From Leptospira weilii serovar Ranarum str. ICFT (GTDB taxonomy: Bacteria; Spirochaetota; Leptospiria; Leptospirales; Leptospiraceae), in assembly GCF_000332415.1 (NCBI RefSeq), contig NZ_AOHC02000012.1:66001-130000 (forward strand): DNA of 64,000 nt. The letters run 5' to 3'. The position numbers and the translations under genes were made by a program. This document shows, piece by piece, positions 48,345-64,000 of this stretch. The notes under the pieces are model-generated. The model was not told the DNA's origin and ran no database searches. It saw nothing but the letters and a program-made list of their open reading frames with translations. Position 1 is the first letter of the stretch. Every line of letters begins with the position of its first letter.

Positions 48345-48869
48345 ATGAAACACCACCTAACATATCAAGACAAAACCTCCAATAAATTCTGGCAAGCGGA
48401 GTGTTTTGGAAATACGTTAGTTATAACCGAAGGTCAAGTCGGGTTGAATCGAAAGATTGAAATAAAAACGTTCTCTCATGAAAAAGAAACTTCTGCGGAA
48501 GTTGAAACGTTATGGAATGAAAAGTTAAAGGAAGGATATAAAAAACCATCCGGACTCTCCGAATCCGAAGAAGATGAACTATTCCGAAGAATTAAAAAAG
48601 AATCGGATTTTCACAATCGAGTTGAGATCGCAGAATCCGGGCTTTCCGAGATCAGCGATAAAAACCGGAAAAAACTTTTAAAACAATTAATTGAAGACTG
48701 CGATTGTGTATTGATGGGTCTTGGAACCGCCGATGGAGACGAGTATGACGGAGAAGATGAGTTCTATCCGGAAATGATTCAAGAAGAGACTGGATTATCA
48801 CCCGTTGAGGCGCGAAACGTATACAATCTGAAATTTTCCGAATACAAATCACAATTAAAATCTTCGTAG
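48345..48869 (+). CDS. WGR-domain protein 1 (diverged)
   Basis: The 174-residue protein starts HHLTYQDKTSNKFWQAECFG, then TLVITEGQVGLNRKIEIKTF, a WGR-like domain (residues 1-70) in which the name-giving W-G-R is replaced by E-G-Q. The remainder is charged and helical (SEISDKNRKKLLKQLIEDCD) with an acidic DGDEYDGEDEFYPE patch. WGR domains in PARPs bind nucleic acid; the bacterial ones precede DUF4132. AATAAGGAA lies before the ATG, in a 5' segment also present at 50816. It is first in the WGR array. Confidence 0.82.
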   Translation: MKHHLTYQDKTSNKFWQAECFGNTLVITEGQVGLNRKIEIKTFSHEKETSAEVETLWNEKLKEGYKKPSGLSESEEDELFRRIKKESDFHNRVEIAESGLSEISDKNRKKLLKQLIEDCDCVLMGLGTADGDEYDGEDEFYPEMIQEETGLSPVEARNVYNLKFSEYKSQLKSS

Positions 48870-48913
48870 ATCAACAATTTTTAAAATGATCTAAATCACT
48901 CAAAAGTAAACCC

Positions 48914-50818
<1,905 letters not shown>

Positions 50819-50837
50819 AAATTAGAATAAGGAACCC

Positions 50838-51578
50838 ATGAAACACCACCTAACATACCAAGACGCAACCTCCAATAAATTCTGGAACATCGAAGTTTCC
50901 GGAAAATCTTTTACTGTAACTTACGGAAAAATCGGAACGAGCGGACAGACGCAAACCAAAACGTTCGACGACGATGAAAAATGTTTGAAAGAAGCAAATA
51001 AATTGTTAAGCGAAAAGTTGAAGAAGGGATATCAAAACTCGGGCGAAGGCGAAATTGTCGTCGCAGTCGCCTCACCCAAATCGGCGGGGAACAAACCGGT
51101 AAAAAGTAAGACCGAAATTTCGGAAACAAAAACCGAATCAAAGTCGGGAACCGCCAATCAATCCGCGGCCAACGAAGTCCCGGAAACACATTCAAAAAAC
51201 GGAATTCACAAAATCGAAGCAAAAAAATTAAAAGAACCGATCGAAAAAACTTTAGGACTTTCTAAAGAAGACCTTGCAATCCGTTCCAACGTCGTACCGG
51301 TTCGTCCCAAAGAAGAACCGAAAACTTTCGATCTCAAAGCGAGGATTGAACAACTTTCTTCCTTAAAAAGAGGGAATTACGGGAGGGACATCGATTGGAC
51401 GAACCAAGATATTCCTTTGTTTATGAGCAAACCGGAAGCTCATTTTTGGTTTCTGGTCTTGAGTAGAATGGAAGCCTTGGATGATTATGACTACGAGGGT
51501 AAAAAAAATAAACGGAACATACAAAAATTTCAGGAGTTCCTAGGCTCTCAAACGATCGACGGAAATCTGACTCTCTAA
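50838..51578 (+). CDS. WGR-domain protein 3, N-terminal part of a split WGR-DUF4132 gene
   Basis: The 246-residue frame has the same WGR domain (1-70), a Lys/Ser/Thr/Glu-rich linker (75-150), and a segment [20 protein letters not shown] leading to [11 protein letters not shown], where TAA (51576-51578) stops translation. The next frame starts at 51585 in the same reading frame, 6 bases later. Read through the stop the protein is continuous, as in single-chain WGR-DUF4132 proteins such as E. coli YehI. A C-to-T change (CAA to TAA) would explain it. Confidence 0.85.
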   Translation: MKHHLTYQDATSNKFWNIEVSGKSFTVTYGKIGTSGQTQTKTFDDDEKCLKEANKLLSEKLKKGYQNSGEGEIVVAVASPKSAGNKPVKSKTEISETKTESKSGTANQSAANEVPETHSKNGIHKIEAKKLKEPIEKTLGLSKEDLAIRSNVVPVRPKEEPKTFDLKARIEQLSSLKRGNYGRDIDWTNQDIPLFMSKPEAHFWFLVLSRMEALDDYDYEGKKNKRNIQKFQEFLGSQTIDGNLTL

Positions 51579-51584
51579 AATGCG

Positions 51585-55655
<4,071 letters not shown>

Positions 55656-56033
55656 GTTTTAGGGACTAGGAGTTAGGGATTTTATTATAATATTCCAAAT
55701 TTATTATATTTTAATAATGTTGGAGTCGGGAGTTTTAGGAGGTTGGCCGCGCCCCGCGATCGGATGGTGACAACGTACAAAATGTTTAGGTTCGGCGGGT
55801 CGGGCTCTCCGCTTCAGTCAAGTTATTGCAATTTTTTTGAGCATAAGCAAAACTCTTTCAAAAGCAATAACTTGACTCTCCTGTCGATCCCTCGCGGGGG
55901 AGAGCGATTCGACACGAAGTTTTATGCGAAATCAGAGTGAATACACGTTTTACCACGGAATGATTTTTATAAAATACAATCGAACGATCGAGTCGAATAC
56001 GATCGCTTGAGTAAGATATCGGAATATTAGAAT
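55656..56033. other. Intergenic region between DUF4132 and MoxR genes
   Basis: It contains the 14-bp inverted repeat at 55816-55877 and GC-rich sequence (GGCGGGTCGGGCTCTCCGCT; CCCTCGCGGGGGAGAG) of a kind seen as repeats in Leptospira. It splits the operon into two transcription blocks, or holds an internal promoter near 55940-56030, which is A+T-rich. Confidence 0.5.
55816..55877. repeat. 14-bp perfect inverted repeat
   Basis: AGTCAAGTTATTGC (55816-55829) and GCAATAACTTGACT (55864-55877) are exact inverse complements with a 34-base loop containing T7 and CTTTCAAAA. Confidence 0.75.
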
Positions 56034-57146
<1,113 letters not shown>

Positions 57147-57294
57147 GGACTCAAGAGAATTCAAAAAATGGAATATATCGAGAGACTTGAATCCGAACCT
57201 AAAGCCGCAATTGTAACGTTTTAACCGGAAATCAAAACTCGACTTAAAGAAAAAATCAAGAATAACCACATTCCTAAAATAAAAACGATCCGAT

Positions 57295-59598
57295 ATGACT
57301 TCCATTTCCTTCTTTCCGGTACGACATCACAGCGTGGCCGCGTCACTCGCGCTTCAAAAATTGGCGAATGATCTAAAACCTTCCGCGATTTTGATCGAAG
57401 GCCCTTACGACTTTAATCCCAAAATCGACGAATTGTTTTTACCTCATACGTTACCGATCGCGATCTACAGTTACGTCAGAGACGAATCCGGGACTTCTCG
57501 CGGAGCGTATTATCCTTTTTGCAACTATTCTCCGGAATGGGTGGCTCTACAAACCGCCAGATCCTTACAAGTGCCCGCGCGTTTTATAGACCTTCCCTGG
57601 TCGGAAATCGGCTCGATCGAAAGTATTTCGGAAAACCCCGCTTCCCAAACGGTACAATTGTACGACGACGATCCGTTTTGGAACAATGATTTCATTTCCA
57701 AACTCTGTAAAAAAATGGGAGTCTCTCATTTTGACGATTTATGGGATGAACTTTTCGAAGTAAATCACCTGACACAAGTAAACGATTATATCGAACGAGC
57801 TTCCCTATTTTGTATTCAAGCTCGAACAGAAACAAACCGCTCGGACGAAACGACTTGTATGAGAGAAGCGTTTATGGCGAATCAGATACGACTCGCAGAA
57901 ACGGAATTTTCCGGTCCAATTTTAGTAGTCACCGGAGGGTATCATACTTCCGCGTTACAAAAAAGAATTTCAACCGCTCCCGATGCCGACGAGTTACTCT
58001 GGGCCAATCGAACGACAATGGAAAGTCACAGTTCCTACGAGTGTGGAATCGCGTTGACCCCGTATTCCAATGCGAGAATGGACGCGGCCAACGGTTATAA
58101 TTCCGGGATGCCGAGTCCGGGCTTTTACGATTTTGTTTGGGAAGGATTTCAAAAAAACCGATCCTTCGATCATCGCCCCTTGGTTCAGAAGATCGTAAAA
58201 ACACTTCGTAAAAAAGGACAAAACATAAATTCCGCGGACAGAATCGCTTCCGAAACCATGAGCAGAGTTTTGGCGGATTTACGAGGTCACAAAGATATTT
58301 GGAGAAGAGACGTGATCGACGGTCTTCGTGCCACGCTCGTAAAGGATGAAATTGCAAGAGACGCAGGACATCCTTTGCTCGATTCCATTTCGGAAGTCAT
58401 GCAAGGAGATCGTATCGGTCGTTTAGCCGCCGGCACTTCCTTACCTCCGATCGTTTCCGACATCGAAACTACATTAAAAAAATCGAATCTTATGGCCGAA
58501 CGCGAAGTTCGAACTCTCAAACTTCGTTTGATGAATCCACAACAAAGGGAACAAAGTAAAATTCTTCATCGTTTGAATCTTTTAGGCATTGTCGGTTACA
58601 CGCTCGTCAAAGGCGCAGATATGATCGCTCGAAACGATCTCGGAGACGTACAGGAAGAATGGAAGATTATTATGGAAACGGAATTTCATTCTTCCTGTAT
58701 CGAAGCGTCTCGGTATGGAGCCACACTTTCGGAAGCGGCGGCGGGAGTATTGAACCGGCGCATCCGTTTGGAAACGGACTTAGAAGTTGGCGCTACTTGT
58801 TTAGTCGACGCCGCGTTGGCCGGACTCGGTAAACATTTGACATTTTTTCTTAAACAACTTTCGGAGATGATTCCAATCTCGTGTGATTTTTTAAACACCT
58901 GCTCCGCGTTAGACCATATCGCTTATTTATATTCTTACGATGAGATTTTAAAATTGGAAGGTAAAGAAAGCCTGAAAGAAATTCTCAAAGAAATTTACCG
59001 GAAATGTCTCCATCTTTTGGATCAACTTGGAGTCACTTCTTCTCAAGGGCTCGAACAAGCCGGAGGTGTCGGTACGATCGTGGAAACTTACGAGCGTTGT
59101 TCAACTTCCTTGGAATTGTCTCTGGAAGAAATTCGAGACGTGTTACTCAGAGTGGGGGCCGATTCGGAAGTCGATCCTTTCGTCCGTGGAGCCGTTTCCG
59201 GAGCCCAATGGAAATTAAATTTAGCCGACGACGAAACGATTCTGAGTCAGTTGGATTCCTTCTACGATCCTTCCCAGTTGGGGGATTTTTTATCCGGGCT
59301 TTTCCGGATCGCCCGGGAAACCGCGCAACGGGATCGGACTCTTTTGACGGCTCTGAATAACAGAATATCAGAATTATCTTATATAGAATTTTTAGAAGCG
59401 TTACCGGCGCTTCGTATGGCTTTTACCTTTTTTTCTCCGAGAGAAAAACATCATATCGGAATCAACTTATTGGAAATTATACAACCCGCAGAAAAAGGAA
59501 TTCCGGATCACGAAGATCCGAAAATCATTTTGCGGGCGATCGAATTCGAAAGGATTCTTTTCGAAACCGCTTCTAAGTTTGGAGTTAGAACCACTTAA
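57295..59598 (+). CDS. DUF5682 family protein (YehM-like)
   Basis: The 767-residue protein starts [20 protein letters not shown], then [19 protein letters not shown], and later [15 protein letters not shown]. The RHHS, EGP and GGYH motifs recall the TraB/ChaN/EreA (Tiki-like) fold, though this likeness is by eye only. The remaining 500 residues are mostly helical with no known domain. Length and place match E. coli YehM. It lies 148 bases after the MoxR gene. Biochemical function is unknown; the conserved His and Glu hint at an enzyme. Confidence 0.88.
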   Translation: MTSISFFPVRHHSVAASLALQKLANDLKPSAILIEGPYDFNPKIDELFLPHTLPIAIYSYVRDESGTSRGAYYPFCNYSPEWVALQTARSLQVPARFIDLPWSEIGSIESISENPASQTVQLYDDDPFWNNDFISKLCKKMGVSHFDDLWDELFEVNHLTQVNDYIERASLFCIQARTETNRSDETTCMREAFMANQIRLAETEFSGPILVVTGGYHTSALQKRISTAPDADELLWANRTTMESHSSYECGIALTPYSNARMDAANGYNSGMPSPGFYDFVWEGFQKNRSFDHRPLVQKIVKTLRKKGQNINSADRIASETMSRVLADLRGHKDIWRRDVIDGLRATLVKDEIARDAGHPLLDSISEVMQGDRIGRLAAGTSLPPIVSDIETTLKKSNLMAEREVRTLKLRLMNPQQREQSKILHRLNLLGIVGYTLVKGADMIARNDLGDVQEEWKIIMETEFHSSCIEASRYGATLSEAAAGVLNRRIRLETDLEVGATCLVDAALAGLGKHLTFFLKQLSEMIPISCDFLNTCSALDHIAYLYSYDEILKLEGKESLKEILKEIYRKCLHLLDQLGVTSSQGLEQAGGVGTIVETYERCSTSLELSLEEIRDVLLRVGADSEVDPFVRGAVSGAQWKLNLADDETILSQLDSFYDPSQLGDFLSGLFRIARETAQRDRTLLTALNNRISELSYIEFLEALPALRMAFTFFSPREKHHIGINLLEIIQPAEKGIPDHEDPKIILRAIEFERILFETASKFGVRTT

Positions 59599-59607
59599 AA
59601 AAATATT

Positions 59608-59730
59608 ATGAACAGTTTATTAAAATATACGAATCAATCCTCTCAAAACCTAATTTTACCGGATCAAGAAAATCAATTTGCGGTAAATCAACGCGCCGTT
59701 TCCCGGCGAACGATCCATAAGAAACGCTGA
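59608..59730 (+). CDS. Possible small protein, 40 residues
   Basis: ATG 59608 to TGA 59730 encodes a 40-residue product beginning [20 protein letters not shown] and ending in a basic RRTIHKKR. It lies in the 154-base gap between the DUF5682 and VWA genes and fills most of it. No clear Shine-Dalgarno precedes it. It may be chance. Confidence 0.3.
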   Translation: MNSLLKYTNQSSQNLILPDQENQFAVNQRAVSRRTIHKKR

Positions 59731-59752
59731 ATCCGTCCGGAGAAGTATACCT

Positions 59753-60877
59753 ATGAAAGAAGATTTTACCGCTTTAGTTCGATGGAGACTGATCTTAGGA
59801 AACGGTTCGGAACAATCCCTCGGAGGCCAAACTCTTACGAGCGAACAACAAAGGATGAACGGAGCCTGCGAATATCTCTACGGAAGGGAATACGGATCGG
59901 GCAGAAACACTCGAAGCGCCGGTTTGGAAGAATCGAATATTACAGTACCCTTATGGATCAACGAAGTGCACGAACTTTTTCCGAAAAAAACGATAGAACG
60001 GATCGAAAGAGACGCATTAGAACGTTATCAAGTGATGGAGATAGTGACAAGTCCCGAACTTTTAAAACGAGCCTCGCCTAACACGACTCTTTTAAAAGCG
60101 GTGTTACACACCAAACATCTCATGAACCCGCAAGTGTTGGACCTCGCCAGAGAACTGGTTCGAAAAGTGGTGGAAGAATTGATGAAAAAATTGGAAACTA
60201 CGATCCTCACTTCGTTTCAAGGAGTTAAGAATCGAAATCGGCGTTCTTCCTTGAAGATTTATAAAAACTTCGACGTAAAAAGTACGATCCGCGCCAATCT
60301 GAAAAACTACGACCTTACGACCAAAAAGTTGGTTCTGCAAAAACCTTTGTTTCACTCGCGAGTTCAACGTTCCATTGCCGATCGTTGGCAGTTGATCATT
60401 CTTGTAGATGAATCCGGAAGTATGTTGGATAGCGTCATTCATTCCGCAGTTACCGCGTCCATTTTTTGGGGAATCAAAGCGGTACGAACTCGTTTGATCC
60501 TTTTCGATACGAGCGTCGTGGACGTGACCGATTATTGTTCCGATCCGGTGGAAACACTCATGAAAGTCCAGTTAGGCGGAGGTACGGACATCGGTGGAGC
60601 ACTTTTGTATGCGGAAGGAAAGATCGAAAATCCGCGCCGAACCATTGTAATACTCATCAGTGATTTTTACGAAGGAGGTCCCGTTTCCAAACTCGTTTCC
60701 ACAACTCATCGATTGGTGGAAAGCGGCGTGAAAGTATTGGGTTTAGCCGCGTTAGACGAAATCGCAAACCCGAACTACGACGTAACAACCGCGGGCAAAC
60801 TCGTAAAAGTGGGAGCGGAGATAGGAGCCATGACTCCGGGAGAACTCGCCGATTGGGTGAGTGAAAAAATAAAATAA
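59753..60877 (+). CDS. VWA-domain protein with MIDAS motif (YehP-like)
   Basis: The 374-residue protein has a helical N-terminal half ([20 protein letters not shown] start) and a C-terminal von Willebrand A domain. The MIDAS residues are complete: [11 protein letters not shown] (DxSxS), [11 protein letters not shown] (Thr/Asp) and [11 protein letters not shown] (Asp). It should bind Mg2+ and a partner protein. GGAG lies 11 bases before the ATG. Size and neighbours match E. coli YehP; it would work with the MoxR ATPase at 56034. Confidence 0.92.
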   Translation: MKEDFTALVRWRLILGNGSEQSLGGQTLTSEQQRMNGACEYLYGREYGSGRNTRSAGLEESNITVPLWINEVHELFPKKTIERIERDALERYQVMEIVTSPELLKRASPNTTLLKAVLHTKHLMNPQVLDLARELVRKVVEELMKKLETTILTSFQGVKNRNRRSSLKIYKNFDVKSTIRANLKNYDLTTKKLVLQKPLFHSRVQRSIADRWQLIILVDESGSMLDSVIHSAVTASIFWGIKAVRTRLILFDTSVVDVTDYCSDPVETLMKVQLGGGTDIGGALLYAEGKIENPRRTIVILISDFYEGGPVSKLVSTTHRLVESGVKVLGLAALDEIANPNYDVTTAGKLVKVGAEIGAMTPGELADWVSEKIK

Positions 60878-60884
60878 TAAAACG

Positions 60885-62837
60885 ATGCGCCAAGACATTC
60901 TTTCCTTAACCTTACAAGAGCTGGAAGTTTTAACGAGCAAGGGAACCGTAAATCGCGCCTTAAAAGATATCGAAACCGGAACGAGGGGAAATTGGAAAGA
61001 AACCGAAGACGGAAGGATCGAAGTCGACTGGGAGGATTCCGTTACATGCGTTTTACCCGGGTCGGCTTCCATTCAAGAATCCGCATGCACTTGTCCTTCG
61101 ACCGGAATTTGCAGACATATCGTTCGCACCGTAGTCGCTTATCAAAATAGAATCGTCGAAAACAAACCGAATTCTTCTTGGAATCCGGGCGAAATCACGG
61201 ACGAAAGTTTACGATCCTTTTTATCCGCTTCATCTCTTGCTAAAGCGAAATCCGTTTTTGATTCCGGTGTTCTTGTGGAACTGGATAGAACCGATACACC
61301 CGTCGCCAAAATTCACGGAATGGGAACCGTACATTTTCCGGTGCCGAACGATATTCGATATGCGCGTTCGGATTGTAAAGGTTCGCTCTCGGAACAAACG
61401 ATCGCAATTGCGATCTGGACGTTTCGTCTAACGCATAAAGAAAAGGAATTCGTTTCCACGAGTTCCAGAGAAATTAAAGTATCTTCGTATATTACCGAAA
61501 AAGCGGATACGATCTTAAAAGAAATCGTAGAATTTGGATTCCAAGGCGCTTCCCGGAGCCTCAAAGATAAATTGTCTCAATTGGAACGTTCTTGTATCGA
61601 AGAGGGACTCTTATGGCCCGCGGACATATTATCGGAATTGCAAGAAGAATATGCAAAATATATTACGCACGATTCCTTATTCGATCCGGACAAAATCGTA
61701 TCTCTCATCGGAGAATGGTTTGTTCGTACGGATGTATTGAAAAAAAATACGGGAAATCTTCACCCTTTGATCGTCAGCGGAGATATAAGAAGTCGCTCCT
61801 CCGAGTTGATCGTTCGAAGTCTGACCGGGCTCGGATCGGACGTCAAAGTATTAAAAAAAGGTTTTGTAGTTCGTTCTTATTTCGCGGATCCTAAATCGGA
61901 CGAAGTCTTTGTATCGGAGCGGTTTTTGGAAAGACCTGTGGAAGAACAGTTCCACGTTATCGGAAACCTTCCGGCTCTGAAAGGCGTTTCTCTTTTGGAT
62001 TTCGGGAAAAGTTCGATCATCAGTTCTTCCATTCAAAAAACCGCATCCGGTAGATTAAAATTCGGTAATAAAGCGACTTTGAATCCTCAAACGTTTTCCT
62101 TCGAATCTCTTTCCATTCTTTCCGACGATTTTCAGGAAACGATAAACCTACTTTCGGACAGACTTCCTCTTCCTTTGGGTCCCCGTTCCGCAGCCGGCAG
62201 TTTTTTTGTCTTCAAAGTCGACCGATTCGAAGAACCTTACTTCGATTCGATTTCCCAACAAATTCAATTGGAAGTAAAAGATCAAAACGGAACCATTGCA
62301 CACGCGTATTTTCCGTATTATAGTAGGGCCTCCGAAGGATTAGAAAATCTTAAACATTCACTTTCCGAAACTTCCTTACGATTCTTGTGTGGAACCGCGA
62401 ATCCCGTATCGGGCCGACTTCGTATCAAACCGGTATCGCTTGTGATCGAACAACACGGAGATCGTAAGATGTTACAACCTTACTTGGATAAGGCGGATGA
62501 AAAATCGAAACAGAACCTATCGAGTTTGCAAATACAGGATCGACCGGATCGGGAAATAGATCCTCTAAAAAGTTATCTTACGGAATTAAGATCGGCGGTC
62601 TGCGAAGTATATATGATCGGTTTAAAACAATACGGCAAAATCAACGATTGGAAAAAACTGATACAACGATCCGAAAATCTCGGGCTAAAAAGAATTTCGG
62701 CCCTTTTAGAATCCGCAGTCCCTTCGATACAAACTTCGAACGGAACCGACGTTTCTCCCATTTTCACTTTGACCGCCTTGCTCTGTCTCTCCAAAGAAAT
62801 GGAAATCGAAGAGAGAAAAATCGACAATGAAATTTGA
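60885..62837 (+). CDS. SWIM zinc-finger protein (YehQ-like)
   Basis: The 650-residue protein has a SWIM motif near residues 64-76: SACTCPSTGICRHIVRTVVAY, that is CxC...CxH zinc ligands. The remaining sequence is mixed alpha/beta without known domains; GVSLLDFGKSSIISSSIQKT and PLPLGPRSAAGSFFVFKVD are typical segments. SWIM domains bind DNA or proteins. It starts 7 bases after the VWA stop, so the two are co-translated. Size and order match E. coli YehQ. It is the last gene of the array. Confidence 0.88.
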   Translation: MRQDILSLTLQELEVLTSKGTVNRALKDIETGTRGNWKETEDGRIEVDWEDSVTCVLPGSASIQESACTCPSTGICRHIVRTVVAYQNRIVENKPNSSWNPGEITDESLRSFLSASSLAKAKSVFDSGVLVELDRTDTPVAKIHGMGTVHFPVPNDIRYARSDCKGSLSEQTIAIAIWTFRLTHKEKEFVSTSSREIKVSSYITEKADTILKEIVEFGFQGASRSLKDKLSQLERSCIEEGLLWPADILSELQEEYAKYITHDSLFDPDKIVSLIGEWFVRTDVLKKNTGNLHPLIVSGDIRSRSSELIVRSLTGLGSDVKVLKKGFVVRSYFADPKSDEVFVSERFLERPVEEQFHVIGNLPALKGVSLLDFGKSSIISSSIQKTASGRLKFGNKATLNPQTFSFESLSILSDDFQETINLLSDRLPLPLGPRSAAGSFFVFKVDRFEEPYFDSISQQIQLEVKDQNGTIAHAYFPYYSRASEGLENLKHSLSETSLRFLCGTANPVSGRLRIKPVSLVIEQHGDRKMLQPYLDKADEKSKQNLSSLQIQDRPDREIDPLKSYLTELRSAVCEVYMIGLKQYGKINDWKKLIQRSENLGLKRISALLESAVPSIQTSNGTDVSPIFTLTALLCLSKEMEIEERKIDNEI

Positions 62838-62877
62838 ACGGAGGCCGGCTGCATCGCACCCGTTTTCTAATTTTAGT

Positions 62878-62921
62878 TTGACATCAAATCATATATAGTT
62901 TTATATCAAACTATATATGAT
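62878..62921 (+). promoter_or_regulatory. Consensus promoter overlapped by a 14-bp palindrome
   Basis: TTGACA (62878-62883), 17 bases, then TTATAT (62901-62906). The palindrome ATCATATATAGTTT-TATATC-AAACTATATATGAT (62888-62921) covers the spacer, the -10 region and the start codon of the DUF4442 gene (62917). Such a site would let a dimeric repressor block transcription. Confidence 0.7.
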
Positions 62922-63417
62922 TTCACGAGCCGTCGCTCTCTCTTTTTGGAAAGTTTTTTTCTATCAGATAAAAATCTTTCTCCGCTGGCCCATTTATTGG
63001 AGATGCGGAGGAAGAATTCTTCAATTTACCGATGACATGAGAGAAATGAAGGTCAAACTTCCGCTCAATCGCAAAACGAAAGGTTTGATGGGAACTCACT
63101 TCGGCGGGGCTCTTTATGCCTTCGTGGATCCGATCCCGCTATTGATGCTCAAACAAAATTTGGGAGAGAATTATATTCTCTGGGATGTCAACGGTTCGAT
63201 TCAATATCTGAAAGCGACTTCTCAGGATGTTTTTGCAGAGTTTAAAATTCATCCTGAAGATATAATTCGAATTCAAGAAGAATGCGTCCAAAGAAAAAAA
63301 ACTCTTTTTAACATAAACATCCCGATTCAAGAAAAGAACGGCGAACTGATTGCGAAGGTGGACAAGACGATCTATGTCCGAAAAAAACCGAACGTTCCCC
63401 GAAGAAGAACGGCTTGA
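62917..63417 (+). CDS. DUF4442 (hotdog-fold thioesterase-like) protein
   Basis: The 166-residue protein has the DUF4442 pattern: KVKLPLNRKTKGLMGTHFGGALYAFVDPIPLLML, with a GTHFGG(A) loop at the hotdog active site, ILWDVNGSIQYLKATSQDVFAEF, and a KVDKTIYVRKK end. Members probably hydrolyse acyl-CoA or act on acyl carrier substrates. ATG 62917 is the only reasonable start and lies about 11 bases after the -10 box, so the transcript may be almost leaderless. It is separate from the preceding array. Confidence 0.82.
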   Translation: MISRAVALSFWKVFFYQIKIFLRWPIYWRCGGRILQFTDDMREMKVKLPLNRKTKGLMGTHFGGALYAFVDPIPLLMLKQNLGENYILWDVNGSIQYLKATSQDVFAEFKIHPEDIIRIQEECVQRKKTLFNINIPIQEKNGELIAKVDKTIYVRKKPNVPRRRTA

Positions 63418-63529
63418 TCGTTTTACAAACCGAGTTTGTCCCAAACTGTCGGCAACCTGAAACGCGATCTATAGAGAGGTATCCACTGAGTTTCAGTCGC
63501 GAAATAGGAGGCGGAAAAACTCCGGCGGT

Positions 63530-63591
63530 TTTTCTCTATCAGAAAATCATACTTTTTACAAGTAAAAGCTCCATTCTTGTCGAAACGCTTG
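63530..63591 (+). repeat. Dispersed 60-bp repeat, copy B
   Basis: Matches the repeat at 43328 (TTTTCTCTATCAGAAAATCA, TACTTTTTACAAGTAAAAGC, ATTCTTGTCGAAACGCTTG). The surrounding gap (63418-63712) shows no gene. Confidence 0.7.
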
Positions 63592-63712
63592 CGTTTCATT
63601 GTATGTTCGGAAAGATCCGCTTACTTAGAATTGTCGCCATAAATTTATTAAATTTTTATAATATTATTTTTCCATACAATTCAGATTCAGAAACAAGTTT
63701 GCAAGTTTTCAT

Positions 63713-64000
63713 TCATTCTACTTTGTTCTTACCGAATTCCTTCTTCCAGTAAACTACCCCGAAAATTGCGAAACCGATCAGACAAAACGTTCCTTGCCAA
63801 AATCGTAATAGAAAAAAATATCCCAAAGAAAACATTCCGAAAAACAACGCAACGGTTCCCAAAATCCAAAGTACGATTTTTTCCCGAAAATCTTCCAACC
63901 TTTCCTTGCTACCCTGCCCTTTCCAAAATCCGAAAGGATTGGCTCTTTCTACAAAAGCGTCTAACGTGTCTTTCGAAACCGGAGGAGTCGTCAAAGTAAC
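63713..64000 (-). CDS. Hypothetical small membrane protein, start probably beyond the window
   Basis: The - strand is open from the window edge to a stop at 63713 (at least 95 codons). It encodes [20 protein letters not shown], a basic segment, two transmembrane helices ([36 protein letters not shown]) and a short basic tail. A TTG at 63994 could be the start, but the frame continues to the edge. No family is recognised. Confidence 0.6.
   Translation of the reverse strand, partial: VTLTTPPVSKDTLDAFVERANPFGFWKGQGSKERLEDFREKIVLWILGTVALFFGMFSLGYFFLLRFWQGTFCLIGFAIFGVVYWKKEFGKNKVE

Noticed and set aside
55743..55940. 65-codon frame between the DUF4132 and MoxR genes
   Set aside because: It covers the 14-bp inverted repeat and GC-rich repeat sequence; no ribosome site.
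63414..63752. 112-codon + strand frame after the DUF4442 gene
   Set aside because: It runs through the dispersed 60-bp repeat and has no protein-like conservation pattern.

Overview
The window reads as chromosomal DNA of a spirochaete of the genus Leptospira, probably from the pathogenic branch. This is a judgement from protein style (FFSGC- and FFC-type lipoboxes, DUF1566 lipoprotein, two DoxX proteins, FadR-like TetR, dense small hypothetical genes), from the many short dispersed intergenic repeats, and from gene order. The species cannot be fixed from sequence alone. I saw no rRNA, tRNA, CRISPR array, complete insertion sequence or prophage.

Layout. 1-6.4 kb: the 5' part of a RidA-family gene, then a tight + strand cluster (methyltransferase, DEAD-box helicase, periplasmic amidase, GerMN-like membrane protein, exported protein). 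6.5-16 kb: truD, a MarR/DoxX pair with repeated operator-like sites, a GMC oxidoreductase, small GNAT and VOC genes, an HI0933-type flavoprotein, a second DoxX and a pirin. 16.2-21.9 kb: a hybrid histidine kinase, ilvB with an ACT-domain partner and a clear branched-chain leader-peptide attenuator, tpx and a STAS protein. 22.3-28.7 kb (- strand): a DUF1566 lipoprotein, then the housekeeping run rplU-prp-rpmA / obgE-proB-proA-nadD. 29-38 kb: lipid and cofactor genes (fatty acid desaturase with tandem palindromic operators, RRM protein, birA-coaX, thiolase, acyl-ACP-type thioesterase, TetR). 38.4-47.7 kb: exported MsrB, a lipase-like hydrolase, rhodanese, an Rpn-family nuclease, ruvC, yebC and a large TonB-dependent receptor.

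48.3-62.8 kb is the most distinctive region. It is a + strand array of three WGR-domain genes, a giant DUF4132/LRR protein, a MoxR AAA+ ATPase, a DUF5682 protein, a VWA (MIDAS) protein and a SWIM zinc-finger protein. Sizes and order match the poorly understood yehI-yehL-yehM-yehP-yehQ cluster of enterobacteria, as I recall it. Here the WGR and DUF4132 halves lie in one frame but are separated by a single TAA codon. The DUF4132 half also carries about nine leucine-rich repeats and a TPR-like tail, and two extra WGR genes precede it. MoxR-VWA sets usually act as ATP-driven remodelling machines; a conflict or stress-response role is an inference.

Intergenic DNA holds several repeat families: 175-238 bp MITE-like elements with TAACGTGAGTTCG ends, a GGGAGTTCCC motif seen about a dozen times, and several 20-60 bp repeats. 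Two stretches look like decayed or frameshifted genes.
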